This document shows positions 9,377 through 17,325 of a DNA stretch of 41,211 bases, piece by piece; within the stretch, counting starts at the first letter, position 1; the number at the start of each line of letters is the position of its first letter. This DNA is from Rubricella aquisinus (GTDB lineage: Bacteria > Pseudomonadota > Alphaproteobacteria > Rhodobacterales > Rhodobacteraceae). The DNA lies in assembly GCF_014199445.1 (NCBI RefSeq), contig NZ_JACIJS010000013.1, forward strand, positions 1-41,211, given 5' to 3'. A program made the position numbers and the translations under genes. A model generated the notes under the pieces. The model worked only from the letters and a program-made list of their open reading frames with translations. It was not told the origin of the DNA and searched no databases.

Positions 9377-9879
9377 CAGATATCTCCCTGGGAATGGGCC
9401 ATTTCGCCCTTGGTGTTTTTGGTTTTCTTGGTGAAGCGGAAAGTGAGCGTCCGCACCGCGGCGAGGGTGCCGGTACGGTCATAGACGGGTCGTAGCGAAA
9501 TCCCCGATGTGCCATCGGGAAAGACGTTTTCGGCAAGGTCATCGCGCACGTCGCGCACATGCCCAAAGGGCGCAATCAATTCGACAAAGACGAGCCTGTC
9601 GCCCCCGGTCCAGTCCTCAGGGCCGACCAGCGAGGCGCCACGCTTAAGCTTTCGCAGGCCTTCTTCCGTGGTGTTGGCCCACGCGACAAAGGCGATGGGT
9701 TCTCCATCCTCGCGCTCGTAATAGCGGAACTGACCCGTTTCGATCGCAGGCAGCACCTGCTCGATCAACTGGCCGACCGTATAGTCGCGCTGTATCTCGG
9801 CATGAGAGCAAAGATAAAGGACACCCCCGGCGACATGGATCTTGTCTGCCGCAGTCGGATGTGATGGCGCACCGGGCAC
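9376..9879 (-). CDS. HlyC/RtxC-like toxin-activating lysine acyltransferase, altered dyad
   Basis: A 167-residue protein of the HlyC family, which transfers fatty acyl groups from acyl-ACP to lysines of RTX toxins in the cytoplasm. Family landmarks are clear: VLPAIETGQF (42-51), VAWAN (65-69), LVGPEDWTGGDR (84-95) and LIAPFG (101-106). Aligned from these, the catalytic His23 of E. coli HlyC falls on Gln30, with the nearest His at position 26, and the catalytic Asp92 falls on Glu100. Activity is therefore uncertain. The GTG start lies 5 bp after the stop of the upstream small gene and the stop overlaps the ATG of the giant gene, so the three genes are probably translated together. The neighbouring giant protein is the obvious substrate. 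Family assignment is firm; activity is inferred. Confidence 0.9.
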   Translation of the reverse strand: MPGAPSHPTAADKIHVAGGVLYLCSHAEIQRDYTVGQLIEQVLPAIETGQFRYYEREDGEPIAFVAWANTTEEGLRKLKRGASLVGPEDWTGGDRLVFVELIAPFGHVRDVRDDLAENVFPDGTSGISLRPVYDRTGTLAAVRTLTFRFTKKTKNTKGEMAHSQGDI

Positions 9880-9884
9880 GGCGC

Positions 9885-10190
9885 TCAGGCCTCAGACTGG
9901 AGGTCGGCTTGCTCGTTAATCTCGGCATTCACAAGCCCGGCCTCAACCATCGCACGGACCGTGTTGCCGAACTTTTCGTCCGCCAGAAGGTTCTGAATGA
10001 TCGACGCCATATAAAGGAAGCCACCGATCGGCATGGTCACCACGGCCTTCGTCTCAACCACCGGTTCCTGACCCTCTTCCCGCTCCGTAATTGCGAGGTC
10101 ATTTGCCGCCTGATCGACGAGAATCAGGCGCACCACGCCATTGCGAACATTCACGGCAGAGAGCGTCTCAGCGAAGATTTCGTGTGTCAT
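9885..10190 (-). CDS. Small protein of unknown function at the rtxH position
   Basis: A 101-residue soluble protein that I cannot name. It has alternating hydrophobic stretches in the first half (VVRLILVDQAAND, then ETKAVVTMPIGGF) and a helical second half. This alpha/beta layout vaguely recalls small DUF3467-type proteins, but I do not claim membership. It is the first gene of the operon, before the acyltransferase and the giant gene. In Vibrio cholerae a small unknown gene, rtxH, sits in the same place. A possible role is as a chaperone or accessory factor for activation or export; this is inference from position only. The ATG at 10190 has an AGGA site about 10 bases upstream on the minus strand. 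The stop is 5 bp before the GTG of the acyltransferase. Confidence 0.8.
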   Translation of the reverse strand: MTHEIFAETLSAVNVRNGVVRLILVDQAANDLAITEREEGQEPVVETKAVVTMPIGGFLYMASIIQNLLADEKFGNTVRAMVEAGLVNAEINEQADLQSEA

Positions 10191-10364
10191 TTCAGTGTTT
10201 TCCTCATGTTGCGGATTGTTCCACTAAGCAAACACGTCAGGAAAAAATTTATTCATCGCCCTCACAAAAAAAGTTTATTTTTTATTCGTCAGTTTTCGTT
10301 TGTCGGAGCGGATTTGCGGCCCTCATAGTCCGGTGCATCACGCAAAAATGAGGGATTTGGACCG
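10191..10364. promoter_or_regulatory. AT-rich divergent promoter region of the RTX locus
   Basis: These 174 bp separate the minus-strand toxin operon from the plus-strand transporter operon and must hold promoters for both. The centre (about 10243-10300) is strikingly AT-rich, with runs such as AAAAAAAGTTTATTTTTTAT, unlike the flanking GC-rich genes. This kind of DNA is often bent or bound by nucleoid silencers. I could not identify a convincing -35/-10 pair in either direction. A GAGGGA ribosome binding site precedes the plus-strand ATG at 10365. Confidence 0.55.
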
Positions 10365-12530
10365 ATGCTTGCGGCGGATATGGATGACAGTGTCTTTGAC
10401 GGTGCGGGGCCAGACGGCACCGCGACGGATGCCGGGTTGCACAGTGGGGCAGCCTGTCTTTTGCTGATCAGTCACTATTACCAGCGCCCGGCGGACGGGG
10501 CCGACCTTACCCGGCGCATGGCGGGGGATGAGCCGAGCTTTGCCACGCTGGTGCGCACCGCGCGGCATCTTGGCCTGCGGGCGCGGGTCGTCAAATCGAG
10601 CCTGCGCAAGATCGGCAAACTGACCCTGCCCGCCATCGCCCGGACCAAGGAAGGGCTTTACTTCATCATGGGGGCCGTCACCGCGACCGAAGCCGCGCTT
10701 CATGAGCCGACGCGCGGCACGGCGCGGCGCGTGCCCTTGGCGGAGTTCGAGCAGATGTGGACCGGAGAGTTACTGCTCCTCACCCCGCGCGACGTGAAAA
10801 CCAAGCGGCTGAAATTCGACGTCTCGTGGTTCATCCCGTCGATCCTGAAATACCGCACCGTGTTGGCGGAGGTGATCGTCGCCTCCCTCTTTATCCAGAT
10901 TTTCGCGCTTTTGATGCCGCTCTTCTTTCAGGTGGTGGTGGATAAGGTGCTGGTGCATCAGGGGCTGACGACGCTGACGGTGCTGGCCATCGGGCTGGCC
11001 GCGATTTCGGTGTTTGACGTGGTGCTGGGGGGGCTGCGGACCTATCTGATGTCCCACACGACCAGCCGGATTGATGTGGAACTGGGCGCGAAGATGTTTT
11101 CGCACCTGTTGGAGTTGCCTCTGCGCTATTTCGAGAGCCGCCCCGTGGGCCAGACCGTCGCCCGCGTGCGCGAATTGGAAACGGTGCGCGAATTCCTGAC
11201 CAGCTCTGCCCTGACGGTGGTGCTTGATCTGGTGTTCGGGCTGATCTTTTTCTTCATCATGTATGCCTATAGCCCGCTGCTGTTTGCGGTCGTGGCGGGG
11301 GCAGTGCCGCTTTATGTGGCGATTTCGCTGGCGATCACGCCCGAGCTGCGCCGCCGGGTGGAGGAGCGGTTTCAGCACGGCGCGGCGTCCCAGTCTTTTC
11401 TGGTAGAGACCGTCACGGCGATGGAGACGATGAAATCCATGTCGATCCAGCCGCTTGCCCGCCGCGATTGGGAAGATCGGCTCGCCGCCTATGTGCGCGC
11501 GTCCTTCCGTACCATCACCCTGTCCACGTTGGGCCGGCAACTGATCGAGTTCATCTCAAAGATCGTGACGGTGCTGATCCTGTTTCTGGGCGCGCGCCTC
11601 GTGATCGCGGGGGAGATGACCATCGGTCAGTTGATCGCTTTCAACATGTTCGCAAGTCACGTCAACGGCCCGGTGCTGCGCATGGCCCAGCTTTGGCGTG
11701 ATTTTCAGGAGGCCCGGATTTCCGTTGACCGGCTGGGGGATATCCTCAATTGCCCGCCCGAGCTTGGTTCTGAGGGCACCTCCCTCACCCTGCCCCCGGC
11801 GCAGGGGCGGATCGAATTTCAGAACGTCACCTTCCGCTATGACCCGAATGAGCCGGAGGTGCTGAGCGACATTTCCTTTGAGATCAACGCGGGCGAGGTC
11901 GTGGGCCTTGTCGGGGCGTCCGGCTCGGGCAAAAGCACCCTGACCAAGATCGTGCAGCGGCTCTATACGCCGGAACGGGGGCGGGTGCTGGTCGATGGCA
12001 CGGATTTGAGCCTTGTTGATCCGTCGTGGTTGCGCGCGCAGATCGGGGTGGTGTTGCAGGACAACGTGCTGTTCAACCGGTCGGTAAAGGCCAATATCGC
12101 GCTTGGCGATCCGACACTGCCAATGTCGAAAGTGCTTGAAGTGTCCCGACTGGCGGCGGCGCATGAGTTCATCGTGCAGCTTCCGCGTGGCTATGACACC
12201 CAGATCGAGGAGCGCGGCATGAACCTGTCAGGCGGGCAGCGGCAGCGGATCGCGATTGCGCGCGCGCTGGCACTGGATCCGCCGATCCTCATCTTTGACG
12301 AGGCGACATCGGCGCTGGATTACCATTCGGAGCGGGAAATCCGTGAAAACATGCAGGAAATCGGCTCAGGCCGGACGATGCTAGTGGTCGCGCATCGGCT
12401 TAGCACCGTGCGCCACGCGGACCGGATCCTGTTCTTTGACCGGGGACGGATCGTGGAACAGGGCAGCCATGACGAGCTGATCGCGTTTGGCGGACGCTAT
12501 GCGCAACTGGTGGCGGAGCAGGCAGGATGA
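10365..12530 (+). CDS. Type I secretion ABC transporter, RtxB/HlyB type
   Basis: A 721-residue inner-membrane exporter with three parts. The N-terminal C39-like domain (about 15-140) has the catalytic Cys position occupied by Ser27 (motif HSGAACLLLI) and the catalytic His position by Tyr99, so it is a docking domain and not a leader peptidase, as in HlyB. An ABC transmembrane domain follows (about 155-460). The nucleotide-binding domain has Walker A GASGSGKST (517-525), signature LSGGQRQR (621-628) and Walker B ending in Asp645-Glu646. A degenerate C39-like domain marks transporters that keep the substrate whole during export, which fits an RTX protein with a C-terminal signal. It is divergent from the giant gene and overlaps the adaptor gene by 4 bp (ATGA). 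Confidence 0.95.
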   Translation: MLAADMDDSVFDGAGPDGTATDAGLHSGAACLLLISHYYQRPADGADLTRRMAGDEPSFATLVRTARHLGLRARVVKSSLRKIGKLTLPAIARTKEGLYFIMGAVTATEAALHEPTRGTARRVPLAEFEQMWTGELLLLTPRDVKTKRLKFDVSWFIPSILKYRTVLAEVIVASLFIQIFALLMPLFFQVVVDKVLVHQGLTTLTVLAIGLAAISVFDVVLGGLRTYLMSHTTSRIDVELGAKMFSHLLELPLRYFESRPVGQTVARVRELETVREFLTSSALTVVLDLVFGLIFFFIMYAYSPLLFAVVAGAVPLYVAISLAITPELRRRVEERFQHGAASQSFLVETVTAMETMKSMSIQPLARRDWEDRLAAYVRASFRTITLSTLGRQLIEFISKIVTVLILFLGARLVIAGEMTIGQLIAFNMFASHVNGPVLRMAQLWRDFQEARISVDRLGDILNCPPELGSEGTSLTLPPAQGRIEFQNVTFRYDPNEPEVLSDISFEINAGEVVGLVGASGSGKSTLTKIVQRLYTPERGRVLVDGTDLSLVDPSWLRAQIGVVLQDNVLFNRSVKANIALGDPTLPMSKVLEVSRLAAAHEFIVQLPRGYDTQIEERGMNLSGGQRQRIAIARALALDPPILIFDEATSALDYHSEREIRENMQEIGSGRTMLVVAHRLSTVRHADRILFFDRGRIVEQGSHDELIAFGGRYAQLVAEQAG

Positions 12531-14002
12531 GCAAGTTTTCCATCACGATCCCGTCCAAGGATGCCCGGCCAGTCACCCCACGCCGCCCCCCCGCTTCGCC
12601 CAAACCGCCGGAGACGCCAGCGCCAAACCCGCAGGCCATTGCGGTGATGCAAGCCGATGACGCGCCGATCATCGCGCGCCAATCCGCGCGCGACAGTTAC
12701 GAATTCATGCCCGCCCTGCTGGAAGTGATGGAACGCCCGGCCTCCCCCACGGGGCGGCTCCTTGTCTATATCATCTGCACGCTCTTTGCGCTGGCGGTCG
12801 CATGGGCCACATTCGGGCGGGTCGATATTGTCGCCATGGCCCCCGGCACGATCCAGCCCGAAGGGGGTGCCGTGATCGTGCAGGCCAGCAAATCGGGCAC
12901 AATCGCGCAGGTCTGGGTTGAGGAAGGCGACCGCGTGCAGGAAGGCGACATCCTCCTCACCCTCGACGACAGGGAGGCCACCGCCCCGCGTGGCCAGATC
13001 GAAGAGCGGCTCCTGCGCCAGACCATGACCGCGCGCGTCAATGCGCGGCTTCTGGAAATGCTGGAAGCACCGGTTGAGAACCGCCTTGCGGATTTGCCCC
13101 TGCCGCCCGAGCTTGAGGCGCTGGCCGAAACTCAGGCGCAGGCCCGGCTTGCCACATTCCTTGCCGAACAGGACCGCCAATTGGCGGAGATATCAGAGCT
13201 CGAAACCCGTCTCGCCGTCGCCCGTGCAAACGTGGCGGAGCGGCAGGATGCCTTGCCGCTCTACCGCGAACATGAGGCGAATATCGCCTCGCTTGCGACG
13301 CGCGGGCTGGTGCGGCAAGCGGAATGGCTGGAGGTGCAGCTTGCCCTTGCCCAGCAGGAGGAAACCCTGCTGCGCGAGGAGGGAGAGATCACGATGATCG
13401 GCGCGCAGCTTGCCACCCTGCGCGCCAACCGCGCCGCGCGCATTCAGGCCGCGCGCTATGCAGCGGTTGAGGCGCTGTTGGAAGCAGAACAAACCGGCTC
13501 CATCGCGCTGATCGAACGGGCGCGGCTTGATACCGTGGATGAGCGGCTGACGGTGCGCGCGCCGCGCGACGGGGTGATGGCCCGCGTCGATGTGGATGAG
13601 GGCGGCACAATCGTGCAACCCGGTCTCGTGATCATGACGATCCTGCCCGAAGATGATCTGGTGGTGGAGGCACGCCTGCCCAGCCGCGATATCGGCTTCG
13701 TGGCGCTGGGGATGGAGGTCGCCGTGAAGGTGGACGCCTACCCCTATACCCGGTTCGGGCATCTGGACGGGACGGTGACGACCATCAGCGCGGACAGCAC
13801 AATCGCCGAAGGGGAGCGGGAGCCCGCCTACACGATCACCGTGACCTTAGCTGCAGACGCGTTGGAGGTGGAGGGCAACCGCTATCCAATCAGTACCGGA
13901 ATGCAGGTCACCGCCGATATCCGCACGGGCGAACGCTCGATCCTCGACTATTTCCTGTCCCCCATTCGGGCCTCCGTTCAGGAAACCCTGCGGGAGCGGT
14001 AA
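12527..14002 (+). CDS. HlyD-family type I secretion membrane fusion protein
   Basis: A 491-residue periplasmic adaptor that links the ABC transporter to an outer-membrane TolC-like duct. A Pro-rich cytoplasmic N-terminus (about 1-75) precedes one transmembrane helix (about 80-100, LVYIICTLFALAVAWATF). Then come a biotinyl-lipoyl-like half (GTIQPEGGAVIV, about 110-150), a long Ala/Glu/Leu-rich coiled-coil hairpin (about 155-345) and the returning lipoyl and beta-barrel domains (VRAPRDGVMARVDVDEGGT, then YTRFGHLDGTV). The length suits HlyD/RtxD. The start overlaps the stop of the transporter gene, so the two are cotranscribed. No TolC gene and no second ABC gene (rtxE) follows; the next element is a riboswitch for an unrelated operon. 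The outer-membrane partner must be encoded elsewhere. Confidence 0.95.
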   Translation: MSKFSITIPSKDARPVTPRRPPASPKPPETPAPNPQAIAVMQADDAPIIARQSARDSYEFMPALLEVMERPASPTGRLLVYIICTLFALAVAWATFGRVDIVAMAPGTIQPEGGAVIVQASKSGTIAQVWVEEGDRVQEGDILLTLDDREATAPRGQIEERLLRQTMTARVNARLLEMLEAPVENRLADLPLPPELEALAETQAQARLATFLAEQDRQLAEISELETRLAVARANVAERQDALPLYREHEANIASLATRGLVRQAEWLEVQLALAQQEETLLREEGEITMIGAQLATLRANRAARIQAARYAAVEALLEAEQTGSIALIERARLDTVDERLTVRAPRDGVMARVDVDEGGTIVQPGLVIMTILPEDDLVVEARLPSRDIGFVALGMEVAVKVDAYPYTRFGHLDGTVTTISADSTIAEGEREPAYTITVTLAADALEVEGNRYPISTGMQVTADIRTGERSILDYFLSPIRASVQETLRER

Positions 14003-14083
14003 CAGCCCTCATTTTTCCTGCGCGACGGGGCGCGCTCACAACGGCCTTGCATCCGCATGGCAACCATGCCACGAAAGCATCAC

Positions 14084-14170
14084 CACAGGGGAGCCGCATA
14101 TTGCTGCGGCTGAGATGCGAGGCGCGAAGCCTCCGGACCCTCAAAGCTGATCTGGGTAATGCCAGCGTAG
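14084..14170 (+). promoter_or_regulatory. TPP riboswitch (THI element)
   Basis: The conserved aptamer parts are present in order: ACAGGGGAGCC (14085-14095), P2 stem GCCGCA/TGCGGC (14093-14098 with 14105-14110), CTGAGA (14110-14115), a short P3 extension hairpin GAGGC/GCCTC (14119-14123 with 14129-14133), GGACCCTC, and the P4/P5 block CTGATCTGGGTAATGCCAGC (14147-14166) followed by GTAG. The aptamer ends directly before the AAGGAGG ribosome binding site (14172-14178) of the YkoF-like gene. No T-run terminator lies between, so control of translation start is likely. It identifies the downstream operon as thiamine related. Thiamine pyrophosphate normally switches such genes off. Confidence 0.95.
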
Positions 14171-14185
14171 CAAGGAGGCTATATC

Positions 14186-14794
14186 GTGTTTGCAGGCGCA
14201 CAAGTATCCCTTTATCCGATGACCGACGGGTTCGTTTCCGTGATCCTGTCGTCGCTCAAGGCCCTCGACCCGTGGCGGGACCAACTGCGGATCGAAACCG
14301 ACGATATCTCAACCCTGATGGTCGGCCCGCCAGAAGTGCTGTTCCCCGCCTTGCGTGACTTGTTCGTGCAAGCCGCTGGAACCGGAGAGCATGTGGTCCT
14401 GCGCTGTACCTTGTCGCGTGGCTGCCCCGGCGAGCCTGATGACCCCATCTGCCAGACCAGTTCGCTCGCCAATCCCGATGAGCCGATCGCCGCGCGCCAA
14501 CAAAAGGCCCTGATGGCGATTGCCGATCCGGTGGAAACGGGCGAGCGGGCGGACGCCCAATTCTCGCTCTATCTCATGGGCGCGGGCGATCACATGCTAG
14601 AGATCATGGGCTGCATCGATTTTCTCAAGCAGAGCGGCACCTTTGACCGGTCCAAGAATTTCTGCACCCGGCTTACCGGTGATGCCGGACCGGTTTTTGC
14701 GACGCTCCAACAAGCGTTTTGCCAGTTCGGGGCACCCAATGGCCATGTCACCATTGATCTGACGGTTTCGGCCAACAGCCCGTCGCTGCGCTGA
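14186..14794 (+). CDS. ykoF: YkoF-family thiamine/HMP-binding protein
   Basis: A 202-residue protein resembling Bacillus YkoF, which has two tandem ACT-like halves that bind thiamine or its pyrimidine part. Here the halves start near FAGAQVSLYPM (2-12) and ADAQFSLYLMG (about 130-140), and each starts with a beta strand of the same pattern. The second half contains a typical GDAGPVFATLQQAF helix. The GTG start at 14186 is chosen because a perfect AAGGAGG lies 7 bases upstream, just after the TPP aptamer. It is first in the operon with an ABC importer, so it probably binds the imported pyrimidine or thiamine in the cytoplasm. The exact ligand is not visible in sequence. No signal peptide is present. 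Confidence 0.88.
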   Translation: MFAGAQVSLYPMTDGFVSVILSSLKALDPWRDQLRIETDDISTLMVGPPEVLFPALRDLFVQAAGTGEHVVLRCTLSRGCPGEPDDPICQTSSLANPDEPIAARQQKALMAIADPVETGERADAQFSLYLMGAGDHMLEIMGCIDFLKQSGTFDRSKNFCTRLTGDAGPVFATLQQAFCQFGAPNGHVTIDLTVSANSPSLR

Positions 14795-14798
14795 TCCA

Positions 14799-15587
14799 AT
14801 GCAGCGCCCCGTTCCTCGCCCCCCCGGCCGAGGACTTGCCCACGGCGTTCCTGCCGTTCTGAGTGTGGCGAGTGCCTTTGTCCTTTGGGAAATTTATGTC
14901 CGGGCCTCGGGCATTTCACCACTGGTCTTGCCAGCACCCTCGCGCGTGCTGGGGCAGATCGTGGAGAACCGCGCGCTCTTGTGGGATAATACTGTGCCCA
15001 CGTTGCGCGCGACCTTTGCCGGGTTTGCCCTTTCGCTGACGGTTGCCTTTTCGCTGTCTGTCGCGCTCGATTTCATGCCGCGGCTGCGCCGGACGCTGTT
15101 TCCGATTTTCGTGGTCAGCCAGACCTTGCCGCTGGTCGCCATAGCGCCCCTTGTGGTGCTGTGGTTCGGGTTTGACATGACACCCAAAATCCTGCTGGTC
15201 GCGCTTGTTACCTTCTTTCCCATGTTGGTCGCGCTGGTCGATGGATATGACGCGACCGACCCGGAGATTGAAAATCTGATGCGCGCGATGGGTGCGAGCA
15301 GGATGCAGGTGTTTCGGGTTGCGCGGTTTCCCTCGGCCATGCCGTATTTCTTTGCCGGGCTGCGCATTTCGATCACCTATGCGGTCGTCGCTGCGATCTT
15401 TGCGGAATATGTCGGCGCACGGGCTGGGCTGGGGATTGTGATCCTGAACGCCAAGAACAGCTTCCGCTCCGATCTGGTGCTGGCGGCGGTGGTGATCAGT
15501 TCGCTGCTTACGCTGGCCCTGTTTGCCGGGACGGCGCTGCTACAACGCTATGTCCTGCGCTGGCGCGACGTGGAGGACGGGCGATGA
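14799..15587 (+). CDS. thiX: ABC transporter permease, ThiX type (pyrimidine precursor import)
   Basis: A 262-residue inner-membrane permease of the SsuC/TauC/ThiX family. About six transmembrane segments are visible, starting with VLSVASAFVLWEIYV (about 20-34). The cytoplasmic coupling loop carries the usual EAA-like motif, here ENLMRAMGASRMQVFRVARFP (about 158-178), which contacts the ATPase. The start lies 4 bp after the YkoF stop and the end overlaps the ATPase gene by 4 bp. With the binding protein and ATPase it should form an importer for the thiamine precursor hydroxymethylpyrimidine or its formylamino form. The ligand is inferred from the TPP riboswitch and the YkoF and THI5-like neighbours; permeases of this family alone do not reveal it. 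Confidence 0.88.
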   Translation: MQRPVPRPPGRGLAHGVPAVLSVASAFVLWEIYVRASGISPLVLPAPSRVLGQIVENRALLWDNTVPTLRATFAGFALSLTVAFSLSVALDFMPRLRRTLFPIFVVSQTLPLVAIAPLVVLWFGFDMTPKILLVALVTFFPMLVALVDGYDATDPEIENLMRAMGASRMQVFRVARFPSAMPYFFAGLRISITYAVVAAIFAEYVGARAGLGIVILNAKNSFRSDLVLAAVVISSLLTLALFAGTALLQRYVLRWRDVEDGR

Positions 15588-16333
15588 GCTTTCTCAGCCT
15601 TCACGATGTCGACCTTTCGCTTGGTGGGACGCGGATACTCGATGCCATTTCCCTCCATGTGGACAAGGGAGAATTCGTGTCGATCCTTGGGCCATCGGGC
15701 GCGGGGAAATCAACGATTTTCCGACTGTTGACTGGCGCTGTACCGCTGCAAGGCGGCACGATCACCTGCGCGGGTCAGCCGTTGCACGGGCAAGAGGCCA
15801 GTTTTGCCTTCATGCCGCAACGGGATGCCCTGCTGCCGTGGCGACGCATTATCGACAATCTGACGCTGGGACTAGAGGTGCAAGGGATACCGCGCAAAGA
15901 CGCGCGCGCGCGGGTCACCCCTTTGCTGGCTGATTTCGGGCTTGAGGCGTTTTCGACCCACTATCCGGCGCAATTATCCGGCGGCATGCGCCAGCGCGCA
16001 GCGCTTTTGCGCACGGTTGTGCAAGGGCGCGCCGTGCAGCTTTTGGACGAGCCTTTTGGCGCGCTTGACGCCCTGACCCGCCTGCAAATGCAAGCGTGGT
16101 TTGAGGATCGCTGGCGAACGTCCCGCTGGACGACACTGCTTGTCACCCATGACGTGCGCGAGGCCGTTGCCCTGTCGGATCGGATCTACGTTCTGTCTCC
16201 GCGACCGGCGCGCGTGATCGCAGAAATGTCTGTTCCACTGCCCCGGCCCCGCCTTGGCAGACCACCCTGCGCCGCGGCCCATGCCATTGAAGCGCAGCTT
16301 CTTGAAACCCTCCTTCAACAGACGGGAAATTGA
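15584..16333 (+). CDS. thiZ: ABC transporter ATP-binding protein, ThiZ type
   Basis: A 249-residue importer ATPase without membrane segments. Visible motifs are Walker A GPSGAGKST (about 37-45), Q-loop region FMPQRDALLPWR (about 75-86), signature LSGGMRQR (about 129-136), Walker B LLDEPFGALD (about 150-159) and the switch His in TLLVTHDVREA. These match the SsuB/TauB/ThiZ group. The ATG overlaps the permease stop (ATGA), and its own stop lies 2 bp before the ATG of the binding protein. It powers import by the ThiX-like permease. I assign the thiamine-precursor role from operon context, as the ATPase sequence alone would also suit sulfonate or nitrate importers. Confidence 0.88.
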   Translation: MSFLSLHDVDLSLGGTRILDAISLHVDKGEFVSILGPSGAGKSTIFRLLTGAVPLQGGTITCAGQPLHGQEASFAFMPQRDALLPWRRIIDNLTLGLEVQGIPRKDARARVTPLLADFGLEAFSTHYPAQLSGGMRQRAALLRTVVQGRAVQLLDEPFGALDALTRLQMQAWFEDRWRTSRWTTLLVTHDVREAVALSDRIYVLSPRPARVIAEMSVPLPRPRLGRPPCAAAHAIEAQLLETLLQQTGN

Positions 16334-16335
16334 CC

Positions 16336-17325
16336 ATGAAACAACTCATCGCGGCGGCATTTGTCGCATTTGCCCTGCCTGCCGCTGCACAGGAAAAACT
16401 GAGTGTTGCGCTTGATTGGACCCCGAATACCAATCATGTCGGCCTTTATGTGGCCCAAGCCAAAGGCTGGTTCGACGAGGCTGGCCTTGATGTCGATATT
16501 CTACCCTATACGGACACATCGTCCGGTACGCTCGTAAGCGCCGGGATCGCTGAGTTCGGCATCCTCAGTGCTGTCGGGTTTCATTCGCAACGCGCGATGG
16601 ACGCGGACATGACCGCCGTGATGGCGGTTGTGCAGCACGAAACGGGGCGTCTGGTGTTCAATGGGGAGCGGGAGGACATTCAACGCCCGGCCGATTTGGA
16701 CGGCATGACCTATGCCGGCTTCGGCAGCGCATGGGAAGAAGCACTGATCTCCACCATTATCCGCAATGACGGCGGGACCGGCACATTTGATACCGTCACC
16801 CTTGGCACCTCCGCCTATGAGGCGCTTGCCAATGGCAGCGTTGATTTCACGCTAGAGGTCAGCACATGGGAGGGCGTGAATTCGGTCCTGCTCAATCGGC
16901 CACAACGGGCGTTCCGATATGCTGATTATGGCGTCCCGGATCAGCACACGACCTTCCTTGGCGCCAATGGCACATGGCTGGAGGAGAACCCAGACAGGGC
17001 AGCTGCGTTCATTCAGGCCGCACAACGCGGGTATCGGTTTGCTGCGCATAATCCCCAAGACGCCGCCGAGATCCTGATCGCGGAAACCGCCGGGATGCTG
17101 ACAAACCCTGATCTTGTCCGTGCCTCCATGGAGGCGCTTGTCGCGGGTGGCTACTTGCAAGATCCGGGTGAGCCGGTTGGCCTGATTGATGACACGAAGA
17201 TCGCCAACATCACACAGTTTCTGTTTGATGCTGGTATCTTGCGCGGGCCAGACGGGCGCGTGCTGGACACTATGCCCGATGTCACGACATGGTATACCAA
17301 CGCCTTTTTGAACCCGGCTGACTGA
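16336..17325 (+). CDS. thiY: Periplasmic pyrimidine-precursor binding protein, ThiY (NMT1/THI5-like)
   Basis: A 329-residue periplasmic binding protein with a clear signal peptide (residues 1 to about 18, ending LPAAA before QEKL). The start of the mature part, VALDWTPNTNHVGLYVAQAKGWF with IPYTDTSSGTLVSAG-like continuation, is the hallmark of the NMT1/THI5-like family, whose members bind formylaminopyrimidine or HMP. I chose the ATG at 16336; a TTG 6 bp upstream is in frame but would add two residues before the signal peptide and has no better binding site. It is the last gene of the TPP-controlled operon. The partner permease and ATPase are immediately upstream. A GC hairpin without T-run follows at 17341-17358. 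Confidence 0.92.
   Translation: MKQLIAAAFVAFALPAAAQEKLSVALDWTPNTNHVGLYVAQAKGWFDEAGLDVDILPYTDTSSGTLVSAGIAEFGILSAVGFHSQRAMDADMTAVMAVVQHETGRLVFNGEREDIQRPADLDGMTYAGFGSAWEEALISTIIRNDGGTGTFDTVTLGTSAYEALANGSVDFTLEVSTWEGVNSVLLNRPQRAFRYADYGVPDQHTTFLGANGTWLEENPDRAAAFIQAAQRGYRFAAHNPQDAAEILIAETAGMLTNPDLVRASMEALVAGGYLQDPGEPVGLIDDTKIANITQFLFDAGILRGPDGRVLDTMPDVTTWYTNAFLNPAD

Noticed and set aside
15584-16333. The ATPase gene near the secretion operon as a possible rtxE
   Set aside because: It has no membrane domain, is an importer-type ATPase, and lies within the TPP-riboswitch operon.
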